From Corynebacterium kutscheri (lineage in GTDB: Bacteria; Actinomycetota; Actinomycetes; Mycobacteriales; Mycobacteriaceae), in NCBI RefSeq assembly GCF_000980835.1, contig NZ_CP011312.1, positions 62,001 to 126,000 on the forward strand: 64,000 nt of DNA, given 5' to 3'. The notes under the pieces are model-generated. The model searched no databases, was not told the DNA's origin, and worked only from the letters and a program-made list of their open reading frames with translations. Below are positions 17,410 through 26,683 of this stretch, in pieces. A program made the translations under genes and the position numbers. Within the stretch, counting starts at the first letter, position 1. Every line of letters starts with the position of its first letter.

Positions 17410-18171
17410 TTAGAATGGCAGTTTTCGGAAAATAGACTGTGGGATCAGCTTGAAACCGAAGGCGACATATTGGAAAAGTGGGTGCACAAAAAGGCTAGAT
17501 TTCTTAGCCAAAGTAGCCTCCACAACAGCGGTAGCCACGTCTTCTTTATTCACGGTTAGCGGTGCCTGGCCAGCATCAGCACTCATCTTAGTGCGTACTT
17601 GACCTGGACGAACAACGAGCACATTGACCCCTGAATCGCGCAATGCTTCACCGAGGTTAACGTAGAAACCATCCATACCTGCTTTGGCGGCGCCATAGAC
17701 AAAGTTGGAGCGACGCACTCTCTGGCCGGCAACAGAGCTTAATGCCACAATGGTGCCGTGCCCTTGCAGTTTGAATTTTTCGCCCAGCAATACTCCGACA
17801 GAGACTGGCGCGGTGAAGTTGGTTTCCACGCTTTCTACGGCGACCTTTTGATCCTGCCAGAGCTGCTCTTGATCCCCAAGGGTACCAAAGGCGACGATGG
17901 CAACATCGACATCACCTAGGGCAAAAGCAGTATCGATAACACCGGGGTGGCTGTCGAAGTCGGTGGCATCAAAATCAAGCACCTCAACGGAGGAAGCACC
18001 GGCAGCGGTGATTTCTTCTTGGGCGGCGTCGATGCGCGGTGAACCAGCACGAGCAGCAAGCGTGACGTGTGCGGGACCTTTAGCTAAAAATTCCTTAACA
18101 ATGGCGAGACCGATTTCTGAGGTGCCACCTAGAAGAAGAATATTTTGTGCTTTACCTACTGCATTAAGCAT
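17410..18171 (-). CDS. dprE2: Decaprenylphosphoryl-2-keto-ribose reductase DprE2
   Basis: A 253-residue short-chain dehydrogenase. The Rossmann motif GGTSEIGLAIV is at residues 15-25 and the catalytic YxxxK is in FVYGAAKAGMDGF. With DprE1 it epimerises decaprenylphosphoryl-ribose to the arabinose donor: DprE1 oxidises C2 and DprE2 reduces the keto intermediate with NADH. It lies 31 bp downstream of dprE1 with an AAGGAAA ribosome-binding site, so the two are co-expressed, and it feeds the Emb and AftA enzymes encoded next. Confidence 0.93.
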   Translation of the reverse strand: MLNAVGKAQNILLLGGTSEIGLAIVKEFLAKGPAHVTLAARAGSPRIDAAQEEITAAGASSVEVLDFDATDFDSHPGVIDTAFALGDVDVAIVAFGTLGDQEQLWQDQKVAVESVETNFTAPVSVGVLLGEKFKLQGHGTIVALSSVAGQRVRRSNFVYGAAKAGMDGFYVNLGEALRDSGVNVLVVRPGQVRTKMSADAGQAPLTVNKEDVATAVVEATLAKKSSLFVHPLFQYVAFGFKLIPQSIFRKLPF

Positions 18172-18202
18172 AGATTTCCTTTCTTATTGAGCTAACGCGA
18201 GG

Positions 18203-19618
18203 TTAGCTGAGCTCCAGGCGGCGAGCCATATCAGAATTAAAGACGCCCGTAGGATCAATGTCGTGGCGGGTCTTAAGCCAACCCTGCATACCCGGATACA
18301 TCTTGTGGAAGTTCTCTGCCGAAGTACGTGATTCTTTAGCTAAGTACAAGCGACCGCCGAATTCCATAACCCGACGATCCAAATCATCGAGGAACTCACC
18401 CAAACCTGGCTTAATTGGGAAGTCTACGCATACATTCCAGCCTGGCATTGGGTAACTCAACGGGGCTCGGTTACCCTCACCGAAGAGCTTGAACACATTC
18501 AATGCTGAGTAGTGACCAGAACGCTGAATATCGCGCACGATCTCCTTGAATGGTTCGACAGCCTCACGTGGCACAACGAACTGATACTGCAAGAAACCAC
18601 GGGAACCATAGCCACGGTTCCACTCACCAATAAGATCAAGTGGCTGGTAGAACTGGGTGAGGTTTTGGATCTTGTTCTTGTAGGTGCCAGACTTTAGCCA
18701 CCACAACTCACCGATAGCGATCATCGAATACTTGTTCATCGTAAACGATGGGAAAATATCGGGCACGGTTATAAGTTGTGGCGCATTGAACTTCAGTGGA
18801 TCCTTTGCCAACTTAGGAGAAAGCTCCTCAAGCTGAGCAAGGGTAGCTAGTGAACCACGCGAAATAGCAGCACGACCAAGTTTTGGTTCTGGGCTAATTG
18901 CATCAAACCACGCCGAAGAATAGGTGAAATTAGACTCGGAACCATCAGAGTGGAATTCCACCGTCTCGTCGAGGTTAGCGGTGAGATCACCATCGGCAAT
19001 GAAGTAGGCCGTTTCGGTCTTGGTCATCTTAATGGTGGCGCGCAGAATAATGCCGGTCAGACCCATACCACCAACAGTTGCCCAGAATAGTGTGCCGTCT
19101 GGGTCATCTGCGGAACCTTCCGGCTCTAGATGTAATACGCGGCCATCAGCAACAAGGAGTTCCATAGAGGTGACATGGTCGCCGAAAGAACCAGCCGAGT
19201 GGTGGTTTTTGCCGTGAATATCAGGTCCGATTGCGCCACCAATGGTGACCTGGCGAGTACCTGGCAGCACTGGCACCCACAGACCATAAGGCAATGCGGC
19301 CTTCATGAGCTGGTCGAGGGTAACGCCACCATCAACATCGACAAGTGCAGTCTCTGGGTCGATGGAGTGGATTTTGTTTAGCGGTTGCATATCGATAACC
19401 AAACCACCAGCATTTTGGGTGACATCGCCATAAGAGCGACCCATACCGCGGGCGATCACACCACGCTTGAGGTAATCTGGTTTATCTGCATTAATATCAG
19501 CGACGAGCTTAACGGCCTTAATGATCTCCTCTGGGTCGCTGGTAGCTAGTACCTGCGCGGTGGTTGGAGCAGTACGCCCCCAACCGGTGAGGGTGCGAGC
19601 TGTGGTATTTAGTTCCAT
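18203..19618 (-). CDS. dprE1: Decaprenylphosphoryl-beta-D-ribose oxidase DprE1
   Basis: A 471-residue FAD enzyme, first half of the DprE1/DprE2 epimerase. The FAD-binding region contains [12 protein letters not shown] and [19 protein letters not shown]. The substrate-domain segment [16 protein letters not shown] holds the Cys that corresponds to Cys387 of the M. tuberculosis enzyme, the residue trapped by benzothiazinones. The protein acts at the membrane on a lipid-linked sugar. I start it at the ATG 19618 ([14 protein letters not shown]). A TTG eight codons upstream is in frame but adds nothing recognisable. Confidence 0.93.
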   Translation of the reverse strand: MELNTTARTLTGWGRTAPTTAQVLATSDPEEIIKAVKLVADINADKPDYLKRGVIARGMGRSYGDVTQNAGGLVIDMQPLNKIHSIDPETALVDVDGGVTLDQLMKAALPYGLWVPVLPGTRQVTIGGAIGPDIHGKNHHSAGSFGDHVTSMELLVADGRVLHLEPEGSADDPDGTLFWATVGGMGLTGIILRATIKMTKTETAYFIADGDLTANLDETVEFHSDGSESNFTYSSAWFDAISPEPKLGRAAISRGSLATLAQLEELSPKLAKDPLKFNAPQLITVPDIFPSFTMNKYSMIAIGELWWLKSGTYKNKIQNLTQFYQPLDLIGEWNRGYGSRGFLQYQFVVPREAVEPFKEIVRDIQRSGHYSALNVFKLFGEGNRAPLSYPMPGWNVCVDFPIKPGLGEFLDDLDRRVMEFGGRLYLAKESRTSAENFHKMYPGMQGWLKTRHDIDPTGVFNSDMARRLELS

Positions 19619-19882
19619 GAGCCTTATGCCCACCTTCTTCAATTACGATTTGGGATGATAATTGTTCGCAACCCACCATACCGCTGTTTGCTCACAGAGA
19701 CAGGAAAGAAAAATGTGAGATTTCTTTGTTTTGTTCTAAGAATTATCGAAGAATCGGGCGCGAACAAACATTTTATGGATGCAGTTCGTCTCGTCGTCTG
19801 TAATCCAGACCGCATTGTGCGGGAGCTTTATCTGGGCTGAGATAAACGAAACAAATTATAAAGATGTGCCCTTGACGTGCCT

Positions 19883-20107
19883 CTAAAGATCAAGTAGTTG
19901 CCGGATTTCTTCTGGTAACTCTTCTTGGGAAGTAATCTGCGGCCCGTCGTAAGTGTCGAGGATCTCATAAACGCGCACTCGGGAAGAAGAATCGAGCAGC
20001 GGCAATTCCTCGGCAAGCATGCGGGTCATGAGCTGATTCATGGGCGTATTGGTTAGCTCGGCGGCAATATGACCCGGCTCTTCTTTCTTCTTAAACAGTC
20101 CAAACAT
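19883..20107 (-). CDS. Small conserved-looking hypothetical protein
   Basis: A 74-residue soluble protein, MFGLFKKKEEPGHIAAELTN at its start, acidic and helical towards the end (EELPEEIRQLLDL). GGAGGT abuts the ATG. No domain is recognised. It lies upstream of dprE1 on the same strand, separated by 264 bp in which I see no other gene. Confidence 0.6.
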   Translation of the reverse strand: MFGLFKKKEEPGHIAAELTNTPMNQLMTRMLAEELPLLDSSSRVRVYEILDTYDGPQITSQEELPEEIRQLLDL

Positions 20108-20210
20108 ACCTCCATGCTAGTCGTTCACTGGCTACCTATGAGGTGAATTTTGTCTACTCTGGGTTTCATGAGCACGCCGACTCCTTTTATCTCGCTTGCA
20201 AGGATGAACC

Positions 20211-21041
20211 ATGCTCGCTGATCTCATTGAGCTTTCCGCTTTTCGACGTGATCCCACGCGCACCCCGCATACTGTGATTTTAAGCCTGAATATGCAGGTA
20301 GGTGATGAGGAAATAATTCGCCACTTGGGCATTAACGATGGGTTATCACTGAGCGAGCTTTCCTGGGCAATTAATATTTGCTTCGGGTTAGCTCATGAGC
20401 AGCCACCATGTTCATTTAGCTACCAGGGAGATAATTACGACCTAGAAACCTGTATCCACACCGTATTGAACGACTCGAAAGCAACCATTGCCTATTGCTG
20501 CGGATTATGGACCATTGATATTGAGGTCATTGACATTATTATTCGCGATCAAGACACCCCCGATATGTTGTGTATTGGTGGGTGTGGCGCGCCCAGTGGC
20601 ACCTTTGATCTTTCCGCAATTAATCAAACCCTGACCGGCACCCAGCTTATCGACGAGGTGCTTTCTACCTGTCGGGCAGAGGTACGCGCACTGATTCGCC
20701 GCAGTGGATTATATGATTTTGTTTCTTTATTTCAGGCCATGGACATAGCTAAATATGCCGATTCTAGAATTGCTAGAGCGCAGTTACCGCTAGAAAAAGA
20801 TGTGTTTGCCCGAGACTGTTTCTTTGCCTATCTGCTCGCCCAGAGTTGTTTCAGCGATGAATCACTGACTGCTGAAATTGCCGAAAGCATTATTGTTCAG
20901 CTAGGACATACACACTTGTCCTATGAAAAAATTTGTGAGTGCGCAGCGGCGTCGATAAGCGCTTTGGAAAAACTCAGTGCCGGAAAGTCGATCCTGGAAC
21001 GACTCGATATTTACCGTGGATTGCTTGCCCGGCTAAGATAG
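20211..21041 (+). CDS. Hypothetical protein with a pRiA4b ORF3-like N-terminus
   Basis: A 276-residue soluble protein. The first 80 residues resemble the plasmid pRiA4b ORF-3-like fold (ILSLNMQ, then SLSELSWAINICFGLAHEQP and FSYQGDNYDLE), which occurs in many proteins of unknown function. The rest is helical with several Cys residues (YCCGLW, CIGGCGAPSG). AAGGATG four bases before the ATG supports the start. It ends six bases before the gtrA-like gene, so the two are probably co-transcribed. Confidence 0.65.
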   Translation: MLADLIELSAFRRDPTRTPHTVILSLNMQVGDEEIIRHLGINDGLSLSELSWAINICFGLAHEQPPCSFSYQGDNYDLETCIHTVLNDSKATIAYCCGLWTIDIEVIDIIIRDQDTPDMLCIGGCGAPSGTFDLSAINQTLTGTQLIDEVLSTCRAEVRALIRRSGLYDFVSLFQAMDIAKYADSRIARAQLPLEKDVFARDCFFAYLLAQSCFSDESLTAEIAESIIVQLGHTHLSYEKICECAAASISALEKLSAGKSILERLDIYRGLLARLR

Positions 21042-21047
21042 CCAGAC

Positions 21048-21452
21048 GTGATCGAAGAACGCGCAAGCCTGAAAACCCAGTTAAGCCGATTTATTGGGGT
21101 GGGCATTATCTCTGCCATTGTGGATCTTGGCCTCACCTTGATTCTGCAATCATTGGGTTTGCATCGGCAGGTAGCCAAGGGTTTTGGCTGGGTAGCTGGT
21201 ACCGCAACAGCCTACGTACTTAACTCCAAGTGGACGTTTAATACGCAGACCTCTACTAGCTCGGCGATCGCGGTAGGCTTGCTGTACCTATCTACTTTCG
21301 CGGTGCAGAATTTCCTTTATTGGGTAACCGATTCCCCCTTGCATGCGCTGGGACTGATTGGCACACCTAAAGATGTGGTGGCTTTTGTGATCGCCCAGGG
21401 TGTGGCCACCATTACCAACTTTGTGGTGCAGCGCGTTTTCATTTTTAAATAA
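21048..21452 (+). CDS. GtrA-like membrane protein
   Basis: A 134-residue protein with four membrane helices. The pattern FIGVGIISAIVDLGLTLILQ near the start and WVAGTATAYVLNSKWTF mark the GtrA family, proposed to flip or present polyprenyl-linked sugars for cell-surface glycosylation. Its place inside the arabinogalactan locus fits a role with decaprenyl-phosphate sugars. The start is GTG at 21048. Confidence 0.88.
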   Translation: MIEERASLKTQLSRFIGVGIISAIVDLGLTLILQSLGLHRQVAKGFGWVAGTATAYVLNSKWTFNTQTSTSSAIAVGLLYLSTFAVQNFLYWVTDSPLHALGLIGTPKDVVAFVIAQGVATITNFVVQRVFIFK

Positions 21453-21477
21453 GACACACAACAAGCTTGTATAGCAG

Positions 21478-21510
21478 GGCTAGCAGGCACGTTCGACGTG
21501 CCCAGCTAGT
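21478..21510. terminator. Hairpin between convergent gtrA-like and glfT1 genes
   Basis: GGCACGT and ACGTGCC pair around TCG, extended by CTAGC/GCTAG flanks. It stands between two converging genes and is a likely bidirectional terminator, although neither side has a long T-run. Confidence 0.5.
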
Positions 21511-21535
21511 GTGCTTTGCGCTTGAGGAAACTGTC

Positions 21536-22438
21536 CTAGGGACGGTCGAATTTTTCGCTACGGCCTAACCGATGTAAAGATAGCCACTTTTTAAAACCAG
21601 CGATATCTTTGCGCTGGATAAGGAAGAACCAACCAAACCGGGCATACTCTTGGAGGAGTAGCCGGCGCATTCCTGGTTGATTCATTAAATAACCACGGTT
21701 TCGATAGGTGAAAAACCGTTTAGCCTCATTATCAGGATATTGAGTATGCATCCGACCACCCAAAATAGGTTTAAACTCATCGGAACCATCGGGGTGAAGA
21801 TACGCCGCCTGCAAAGAGGTACCAAAAGCTAGCCCACTACGTACGAGACGACGGTGATATTCCACCTCATCACCTCGGATAAAAAGTCGGAAATCTGGTA
21901 CCCCAATACGCTGCATTGCATAAGCAGAAATCAACGCACCATTAAACAGTGAGGCAATACCGGGCAGGAAATCCTCGTCGCCAAGCTCGGAGCGATAACG
22001 CCGCCAGCTAGTGCCACGACGTAACGGAAAAGCCAACCGATCTGGCTGCGCTACATTGCACACCACCGGTGAGACCTCTTCGAGCTGGTACTTGCTTGCA
22101 GTAGCAACCAAAGTGGCCAACACATGCTCATTTTCTGGATGCCCATCATCATCGGCACACCACACGGCATCAGCGCCCAACCGCAAAGCCGTCAAAAAAC
22201 CGAGCGCAAAGCCACCCGCACCACCTAAATTATGCTTGCTAGATAGATATACTCCGCGGTGGCCAGCAATATCTTCCAAGAGCTTTTCGACGGCAGGATC
22301 AGCACCATTATCAACCACAATAATGTGTTTGACTGGGTGAGTTTGCCTAGCAACCACCTCAAGCGAGGTACGCAGTAACTCCACGCGGTGATGAGTCACA
22401 ATGACGGCAGCAATCGTATCAGTGGCAGCAATAGGCAT
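21536..22438 (-). CDS. glfT1: Galactofuranosyltransferase GlfT1
   Basis: A 300-residue family-2 glycosyltransferase that adds the first galactofuranose residues to the rhamnosyl-GlcNAc linker on decaprenyl phosphate in the cytoplasm, starting galactan. The GT-A donor fold is visible in AVIVTHHRVELLRTSLE and VVDNGAD, the metal-binding triad in WCADDDGHPENEH, and an acceptor-side FNGALISAYAMQRIG. It lies 11 bp behind wzt in the wzm-wzt-glfT1 order typical of mycolata. UDP-galactofuranose synthesis is not encoded in this window. Confidence 0.9.
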   Translation of the reverse strand: MPIAATDTIAAVIVTHHRVELLRTSLEVVARQTHPVKHIIVVDNGADPAVEKLLEDIAGHRGVYLSSKHNLGGAGGFALGFLTALRLGADAVWCADDDGHPENEHVLATLVATASKYQLEEVSPVVCNVAQPDRLAFPLRRGTSWRRYRSELGDEDFLPGIASLFNGALISAYAMQRIGVPDFRLFIRGDEVEYHRRLVRSGLAFGTSLQAAYLHPDGSDEFKPILGGRMHTQYPDNEAKRFFTYRNRGYLMNQPGMRRLLLQEYARFGWFFLIQRKDIAGFKKWLSLHRLGRSEKFDRP

Positions 22439-22449
22439 GAAGATTATTG

Positions 22450-23280
22450 TTACATATCTTGTGCATCATCTGCGTGATTGGCGTCTTTTATATTATCGCC
22501 ATTCATACGTTGAATTAACCTGCGCACATGATCGCCGGCACCCTTGCCTTCATAGGCTTCAACAACCTCAGGGATAGCACCGGCTTGTTTAATCTGACCG
22601 TGATCAATCCACAAAGCGGTATCGCATAGTTGCGCTAAAAAGTCATTGGAATGGGACGCAAAAACCAAAATACCTGAGCGAGCAACCAACTCCTCTAGGC
22701 GCTTGCGCGCTTTATTCATAAAGGCGGCATCGACTGCGCCGATACCTTCGTCGAGAAGCAAAATCTCGGGTTCGATAGAAGTAACCACACCCAAAGCTAA
22801 CCGAATTCGCATACCCGTGGAGTAAGTACGCAGTGGCATAGATAAGTACTCGCCAAGCTCCGAAAACTCTGCGATCTCATCCATTTTCTGCTTCATCTGC
22901 TTGCGTGTTTGGCCAAGGAAAAGCCCACGAATAATGATGTTCTCGTAACCAGAAATTTCTGGATCCATACCCACCCCGAGATCAAACACCGGGGCAACCC
23001 GACCGCGCACATGTGCCGAGCCGCGAGTGGGCTCATAAATACCCGAAAGCAGGCGCAATAAGGTGGACTTACCAGCACCATTGTGTCCAACTAACCCTAC
23101 TCGATCACCCTCGCGTAAGTGGAGATTAATATCGCGTAGTGCCTCAACAACAACAGTGTTGTTCTGGTTGCGTCCGATTGCACCCCCGGCAGCACCAAGG
23201 AAAGCTTTTTTCATAGAGCGAGATTTTGCATCAAAGATGGGGAAATCCACGCACGCGTTGTACGTATCAATAGAAACCAT
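22450..23280 (-). CDS. wzt: Galactan/polysaccharide ABC exporter ATPase Wzt
   Basis: A 276-residue ATPase of the O-antigen/teichoic-acid export type. Walker A is GHNGAGKSTLLRL, the signature is TYSTGMRIRLALG, Walker B is ILLLDEGIGAVD and the switch His is in FASHSNDF. In mycolata this pair moves decaprenyl-linked galactan across the membrane. No C-terminal carbohydrate-binding domain is fused, so recognition probably lies in the transmembrane partner. AAGGAGA precedes the ATG. It is nine bases downstream of wzm. Confidence 0.92.
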   Translation of the reverse strand: MVSIDTYNACVDFPIFDAKSRSMKKAFLGAAGGAIGRNQNNTVVVEALRDINLHLREGDRVGLVGHNGAGKSTLLRLLSGIYEPTRGSAHVRGRVAPVFDLGVGMDPEISGYENIIIRGLFLGQTRKQMKQKMDEIAEFSELGEYLSMPLRTYSTGMRIRLALGVVTSIEPEILLLDEGIGAVDAAFMNKARKRLEELVARSGILVFASHSNDFLAQLCDTALWIDHGQIKQAGAIPEVVEAYEGKGAGDHVRRLIQRMNGDNIKDANHADDAQDM

Positions 23281-23289
23281 GGATTCTCC

Positions 23290-24204
23290 TTATACCCAAT
23301 AGCTCACGCGGAAGCGCCACTGACGCATAGCCAATAAAGCCACGCATACACCTACAATTGTGCACGCCAATACTACCCACCAATGGTAGGCCGGTAGCTC
23401 GGCACCGATCATTGGAGCACGAATAATCTCAAGATAGTGGTACAGCGGATTAAGCTGTGCTAGCTTAGCGCGCTGAGAAATCTCGCCGCCTTGTTCATAC
23501 AACGTAGAAGTCATCCACACAATGGGGGTGACATAGAAAAGTAGCTGAGTTCCCGCCTCCAAAAGGGGGGCAACATCACGGTATCGAGTAGCCACAATGC
23601 CAAAAAACATTGATACCCATACGCCATTAATAACCAAAAGCGCCATCGCCGGGACAGCAAGCAACATATCCCAATCCAATGGACGTGGAAAAATAATCAT
23701 CAGGATAACCCAGATCACCAGGTTATGTGCCAAGAAAAGCGTTTGCTTCCATACCAAGCGATAAACATGCACCGATAGGGCAGAAGGAAGTTGCTTAATA
23801 AGCCCCTCATTATCAATGAATACTTCGGAACCTTCTTTAATACACCCGGAAATAAAATTCCACATGATCAAACCAACAGTAACGTGCGGTAAGAAAGTGG
23901 CCACATCAATTTTGAAAAGCACAGAGTACAACAAACCGAGCGCAACAGCCATCACACCAGTAGCAATAGTGATCCACAAAGGACCAAGCACAGAGCGACG
24001 ATACCTTTGTTTAATATCCTGCCAACCAAGTTGGAGCCAGAGCTCATGTTGAGTGAACCCACGCACAAGATCATTCCAGGCGGCTGAAAAAGTTTTAGAC
24101 TGAGACGGCTGTGGGTCTTGCTGATCCACAAAAGTGATACGGTCTATCTTTTCCGTAATCATTGCGATGTCCTGAGGTTCATTTGAGTGGGCTTGTTCGT
24201 GCAC
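23290..24204 (-). CDS. wzm: Galactan/polysaccharide ABC exporter permease Wzm
   Basis: A 304-residue membrane protein of the ABC-2 type with six helices in the last 240 residues and a cytoplasmic N-terminal extension. LGPLWITIATGVMAVALG and the amphipathic HELWLQLGWQDIKQRYRRS segment are characteristic of Wzm-type permeases. Together with Wzt it forms the exporter for lipid-linked galactan. A GTG start at 24204 is listed; an in-frame ATG at 24162 preceded by CAGGAC is an equally good choice and would shorten the protein by 14 residues. Confidence 0.91.
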   Translation of the reverse strand: MHEQAHSNEPQDIAMITEKIDRITFVDQQDPQPSQSKTFSAAWNDLVRGFTQHELWLQLGWQDIKQRYRRSVLGPLWITIATGVMAVALGLLYSVLFKIDVATFLPHVTVGLIMWNFISGCIKEGSEVFIDNEGLIKQLPSALSVHVYRLVWKQTLFLAHNLVIWVILMIIFPRPLDWDMLLAVPAMALLVINGVWVSMFFGIVATRYRDVAPLLEAGTQLLFYVTPIVWMTSTLYEQGGEISQRAKLAQLNPLYHYLEIIRAPMIGAELPAYHWWVVLACTIVGVCVALLAMRQWRFRVSYWV

Positions 24205-24294
24205 ATTTAGCTAGCCTAGCTGCTCGGGTGCAAGTATTGAATCTGACAGGCATACTTAATAAACGAAAAGGTTGCTTGGTACAGGAGTTCATGG

Positions 24295-25476
24295 ATGTCT
24301 TTCGACGTTGCTCGGGTGCGCGGTTTATACACCTCGCTTAGTGATGGTTGGGTGTACCTCAATGCGGATTCTTCCCCGCAAATACCCGAGTCAGTATCAG
24401 CTGCAACCGCACGCGCGTTTCGTAATGCGCCCCTTATGGATAACAGTCAATCCACTGGAACCCATGCAAAAAACCAGCTCACCCTAGGTAGTGAAACTAT
24501 GGTGGCCACCGCGCGCCGGGCGATTGCCGATCTAACTGGCACAGTGGAAAAAGCAGTTTTCCTAGGACCGAGTCTAGAAACCATTTATCACCGACTAAGC
24601 ATTGCGCTCGCGCCTTTACTACGCCACGGCGGCGAGTTAATTTCCACCCGAACAGCCACACACACACTTGATGTGCCCGTGCATCGTTACGCCGAAAATG
24701 ATCTCGGAACCGGTGAAATTCCGGCATGGCAATATCGCGATTTAGTCACCGGGGGTACCCGGTTGGTAACCATCAGTAGCGCCCACCCTCAAGTGGGTAC
24801 CGTCAATAATATTGCGGAGATCGCTGATATTACCCACTCACAATCACGTGCTTGGGTGCTTGTCGACGCCACCGCCTGCGCCGGTATGCGCGATATTACT
24901 TTCAATACTCTCGGTGCAGACATCATCACCGTAGATTGTGCAGCCTTTGGGGGGCCACACATTGCTGCCGTCGCCTTTAGAGATGTCTCCATGTTTCCGC
25001 GCATGTACGTTGAAACACTACGCATGGATGTTGCCCCAGGACTTGCCGGTGGGGTATCGGCAGCAATTGATCATTTAGCTGATCTTGATGAGGACGCACT
25101 CGGAACCCGCAAAAAACGCCTCAAAGCCAGCCTGGCTGCTTCTGGACAGTATCTAGAACGCCTAGGAAACTATCTGGTGGATTCACTCAGCGTGCTGCCA
25201 AAGATCCATTTGCTCGGTATTAGCGGTGAGCTTGCTTCCGGAGCACATGTGGATCGACTGCCTAGAGTGAGTTTTATTATCGAAGGCGTGCCCGATGAAA
25301 CTATCTTCAACCGGCTACTATCACATGGGCTGGTGGCAAGTATGACCCGTCGAGACGCGCTTTTAGAAGCTATGGGCATTGATGACACCCAAGGTGCGCT
25401 GACCATTGGCCTGCATGTGTATAACACCACCAACGATATCGACCAGCTTGTACGCACCATGGCCAGCCTGGCATAG
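24295..25476 (+). CDS. Class-V aminotransferase / cysteine desulfurase-like protein
   Basis: A 393-residue protein of the NifS/CsdA-like fold (VC1184-type subfamily, equivalent in position to Rv3778c beside the mycobacterial galactan export genes). The fold shows in YLNADSSPQIPESV, VFLGPSLETIYHRLS and VLVDATACAGM. The segment that should carry the PLP Schiff-base lysine (YKFFGPHIG in relatives) reads AAFGGPHIA, so the lysine appears to be Ala, and there is no catalytic Cys loop. It may be a non-enzymatic or altered relative. AGGAG seven bases upstream supports the ATG at 24295. It is divergent from wzm. Confidence 0.8.
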   Translation: MSFDVARVRGLYTSLSDGWVYLNADSSPQIPESVSAATARAFRNAPLMDNSQSTGTHAKNQLTLGSETMVATARRAIADLTGTVEKAVFLGPSLETIYHRLSIALAPLLRHGGELISTRTATHTLDVPVHRYAENDLGTGEIPAWQYRDLVTGGTRLVTISSAHPQVGTVNNIAEIADITHSQSRAWVLVDATACAGMRDITFNTLGADIITVDCAAFGGPHIAAVAFRDVSMFPRMYVETLRMDVAPGLAGGVSAAIDHLADLDEDALGTRKKRLKASLAASGQYLERLGNYLVDSLSVLPKIHLLGISGELASGAHVDRLPRVSFIIEGVPDETIFNRLLSHGLVASMTRRDALLEAMGIDDTQGALTIGLHVYNTTNDIDQLVRTMASLA

Positions 25477-25482
25477 AACAAA

Positions 25483-25517
25483 GCGGGTGAGTCTAGTACA
25501 AAACCTAGTGCACCCGC
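25483..25517. terminator. Bidirectional terminator hairpin
   Basis: GCGGGTG..CTAG pairs with CTAG..CACCCGC. It lies between the converging aminotransferase-like and quinone oxidoreductase genes. Confidence 0.55.
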
Positions 25518-25537
25518 AGCTGGTGGCCGGTTACTGG

Positions 25538-26485
25538 TTAGAGAGTAAGAACAATTTTCCCAGTGACCTCCCCGGAAGCCAACATATCGTGCGCTTTTTG
25601 CGCCTCTGCTAATGGCATAGTGCTGTGGATTTGATGCGTAATAGTGCCGTCGGCAAGCAAAGGCCAAATGTTTTTAATGGTGGAAGCAACAACTTCTGCC
25701 TTGCCCTGCTTATCACGCGAACGCAGCGCGGTAGCAGAAATACTAGCGCGCTTAGAAAGCAACAAACCTAGATTGAGCTCACCTTTTACCCCGCCTTGTA
25801 AACCGATGGTGACCTGATGACCATGCTCTGCTAGAGCTTTGACATTCCCAGGAAGATATTTCGCCCCCATAATGTCCAAGATACGATCGCATTTACCCTT
25901 AAGAATCTCAGAGAAATCTTCCTCCCGGTAATTGATCAGAATATCTGCGCCAAGCTCTTGACACCGAGCCAATTTCTCTGTGCTACCAGCAGTGACAGCC
26001 ACCGTAGCACCAATATGTTTAGCAAGCTGGATGGCAAAAGTGCCAATGCCGCCCGCACCACCATGGATAAGCACAGTATGCTCCGGAGCAAGACCAGTGA
26101 GCATACCTAAGTTTGACCATACAGTTGCAGCAACCTCGACAATAGCGGCAGCTTCAGCGAAACTATAGCCTTCCGGAAGCGGCATGAGCTGTCCTTCCGG
26201 AACCGCAACATACTCAGCGTAGCCGCCTCCGGCGAGCAAACACGCAACCTTTTCCCCCTTGGATCGGTTGGTAGTTCCAGGGTCCTCAATCACACCAGCG
26301 CAATCCAGACCTAGAATCTCAGATTCACCGGCAGGCGGGGGGTAGTGCCCAGCAGTTTGGAGCAGATCGGCACGGTTGACACTTGCCGCAGAAACTTTAA
26401 CCAAAACTTCCCCCTCACGCAGTACCGGAGTATTAACTTCGCCAAGGGTGAGTTTTTTATTTTCAGTGATGATAATTGCCTTCAT
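25538..26485 (-). CDS. Zinc-independent quinone oxidoreductase (MDR family)
   Basis: A 315-residue NADPH-binding medium-chain reductase of the QOR/PIG3 type. The signature ILGLDCAGVIED is near residue 60, the nucleotide-binding loop is HGGAGGIGTFAIQLAKHIGA (about residue 145) and the adjacent TAGSTEKLARCQELGAD selects NADPH. Structural and catalytic zinc ligands are absent. Such enzymes reduce quinones or alpha,beta-unsaturated carbonyls in the cytoplasm. AGGGGG immediately upstream of the ATG is the ribosome-binding site. It is divergent from tRNA-Ser. Confidence 0.88.
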   Translation of the reverse strand: MKAIIITENKKLTLGEVNTPVLREGEVLVKVSAASVNRADLLQTAGHYPPPAGESEILGLDCAGVIEDPGTTNRSKGEKVACLLAGGGYAEYVAVPEGQLMPLPEGYSFAEAAAIVEVAATVWSNLGMLTGLAPEHTVLIHGGAGGIGTFAIQLAKHIGATVAVTAGSTEKLARCQELGADILINYREEDFSEILKGKCDRILDIMGAKYLPGNVKALAEHGHQVTIGLQGGVKGELNLGLLLSKRASISATALRSRDKQGKAEVVASTIKNIWPLLADGTITHQIHSTMPLAEAQKAHDMLASGEVTGKIVLTL

Positions 26486-26554
26486 ACCCCCTAGATTAAA
26501 AGAATTGCTAGGGTTTCGGCTACACTCTTCTACGCGCCCACAAAAATGGGTGAT

Positions 26555-26642
26555 GGAAGTGTGGCAGAGCGGCCGAATGCACTGGTCTTGAAAACCAGCG
26601 TGGGGAGACTCACCGGGGGTTCAAATCCCTCCACTTCCGCCA
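26555..26642 (+). tRNA. tRNA-Ser (TGA)
   Basis: The acceptor stem GGAAGTG/CACTTCC, T-arm GGGGGTTCAAATCCCTCC and an anticodon loop CTTGAAA closed by CTGGT/ACCAG give anticodon TGA. The long variable arm is typical of serine tRNAs. CCA is encoded. Confidence 0.95.
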
Positions 26643-26649
26643 AAATACG

Positions 26650-26683
26650 AAAACCTCAGCCTACATGTGTGGGCTGGGGTTTT
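26650..26683 (+). terminator. Terminator of tRNA-Ser(TGA)
   Basis: AAAACCTCAGCC pairs with GGCTGGGGTTTT and is followed by CTTTTG. It lies seven bases after the CCA end. Confidence 0.8.

Noticed and set aside
19655..19840. Short plus frame upstream of dprE1
   Set aside because: No ribosome-binding site or protein-like pattern; it lies in the divergent region.
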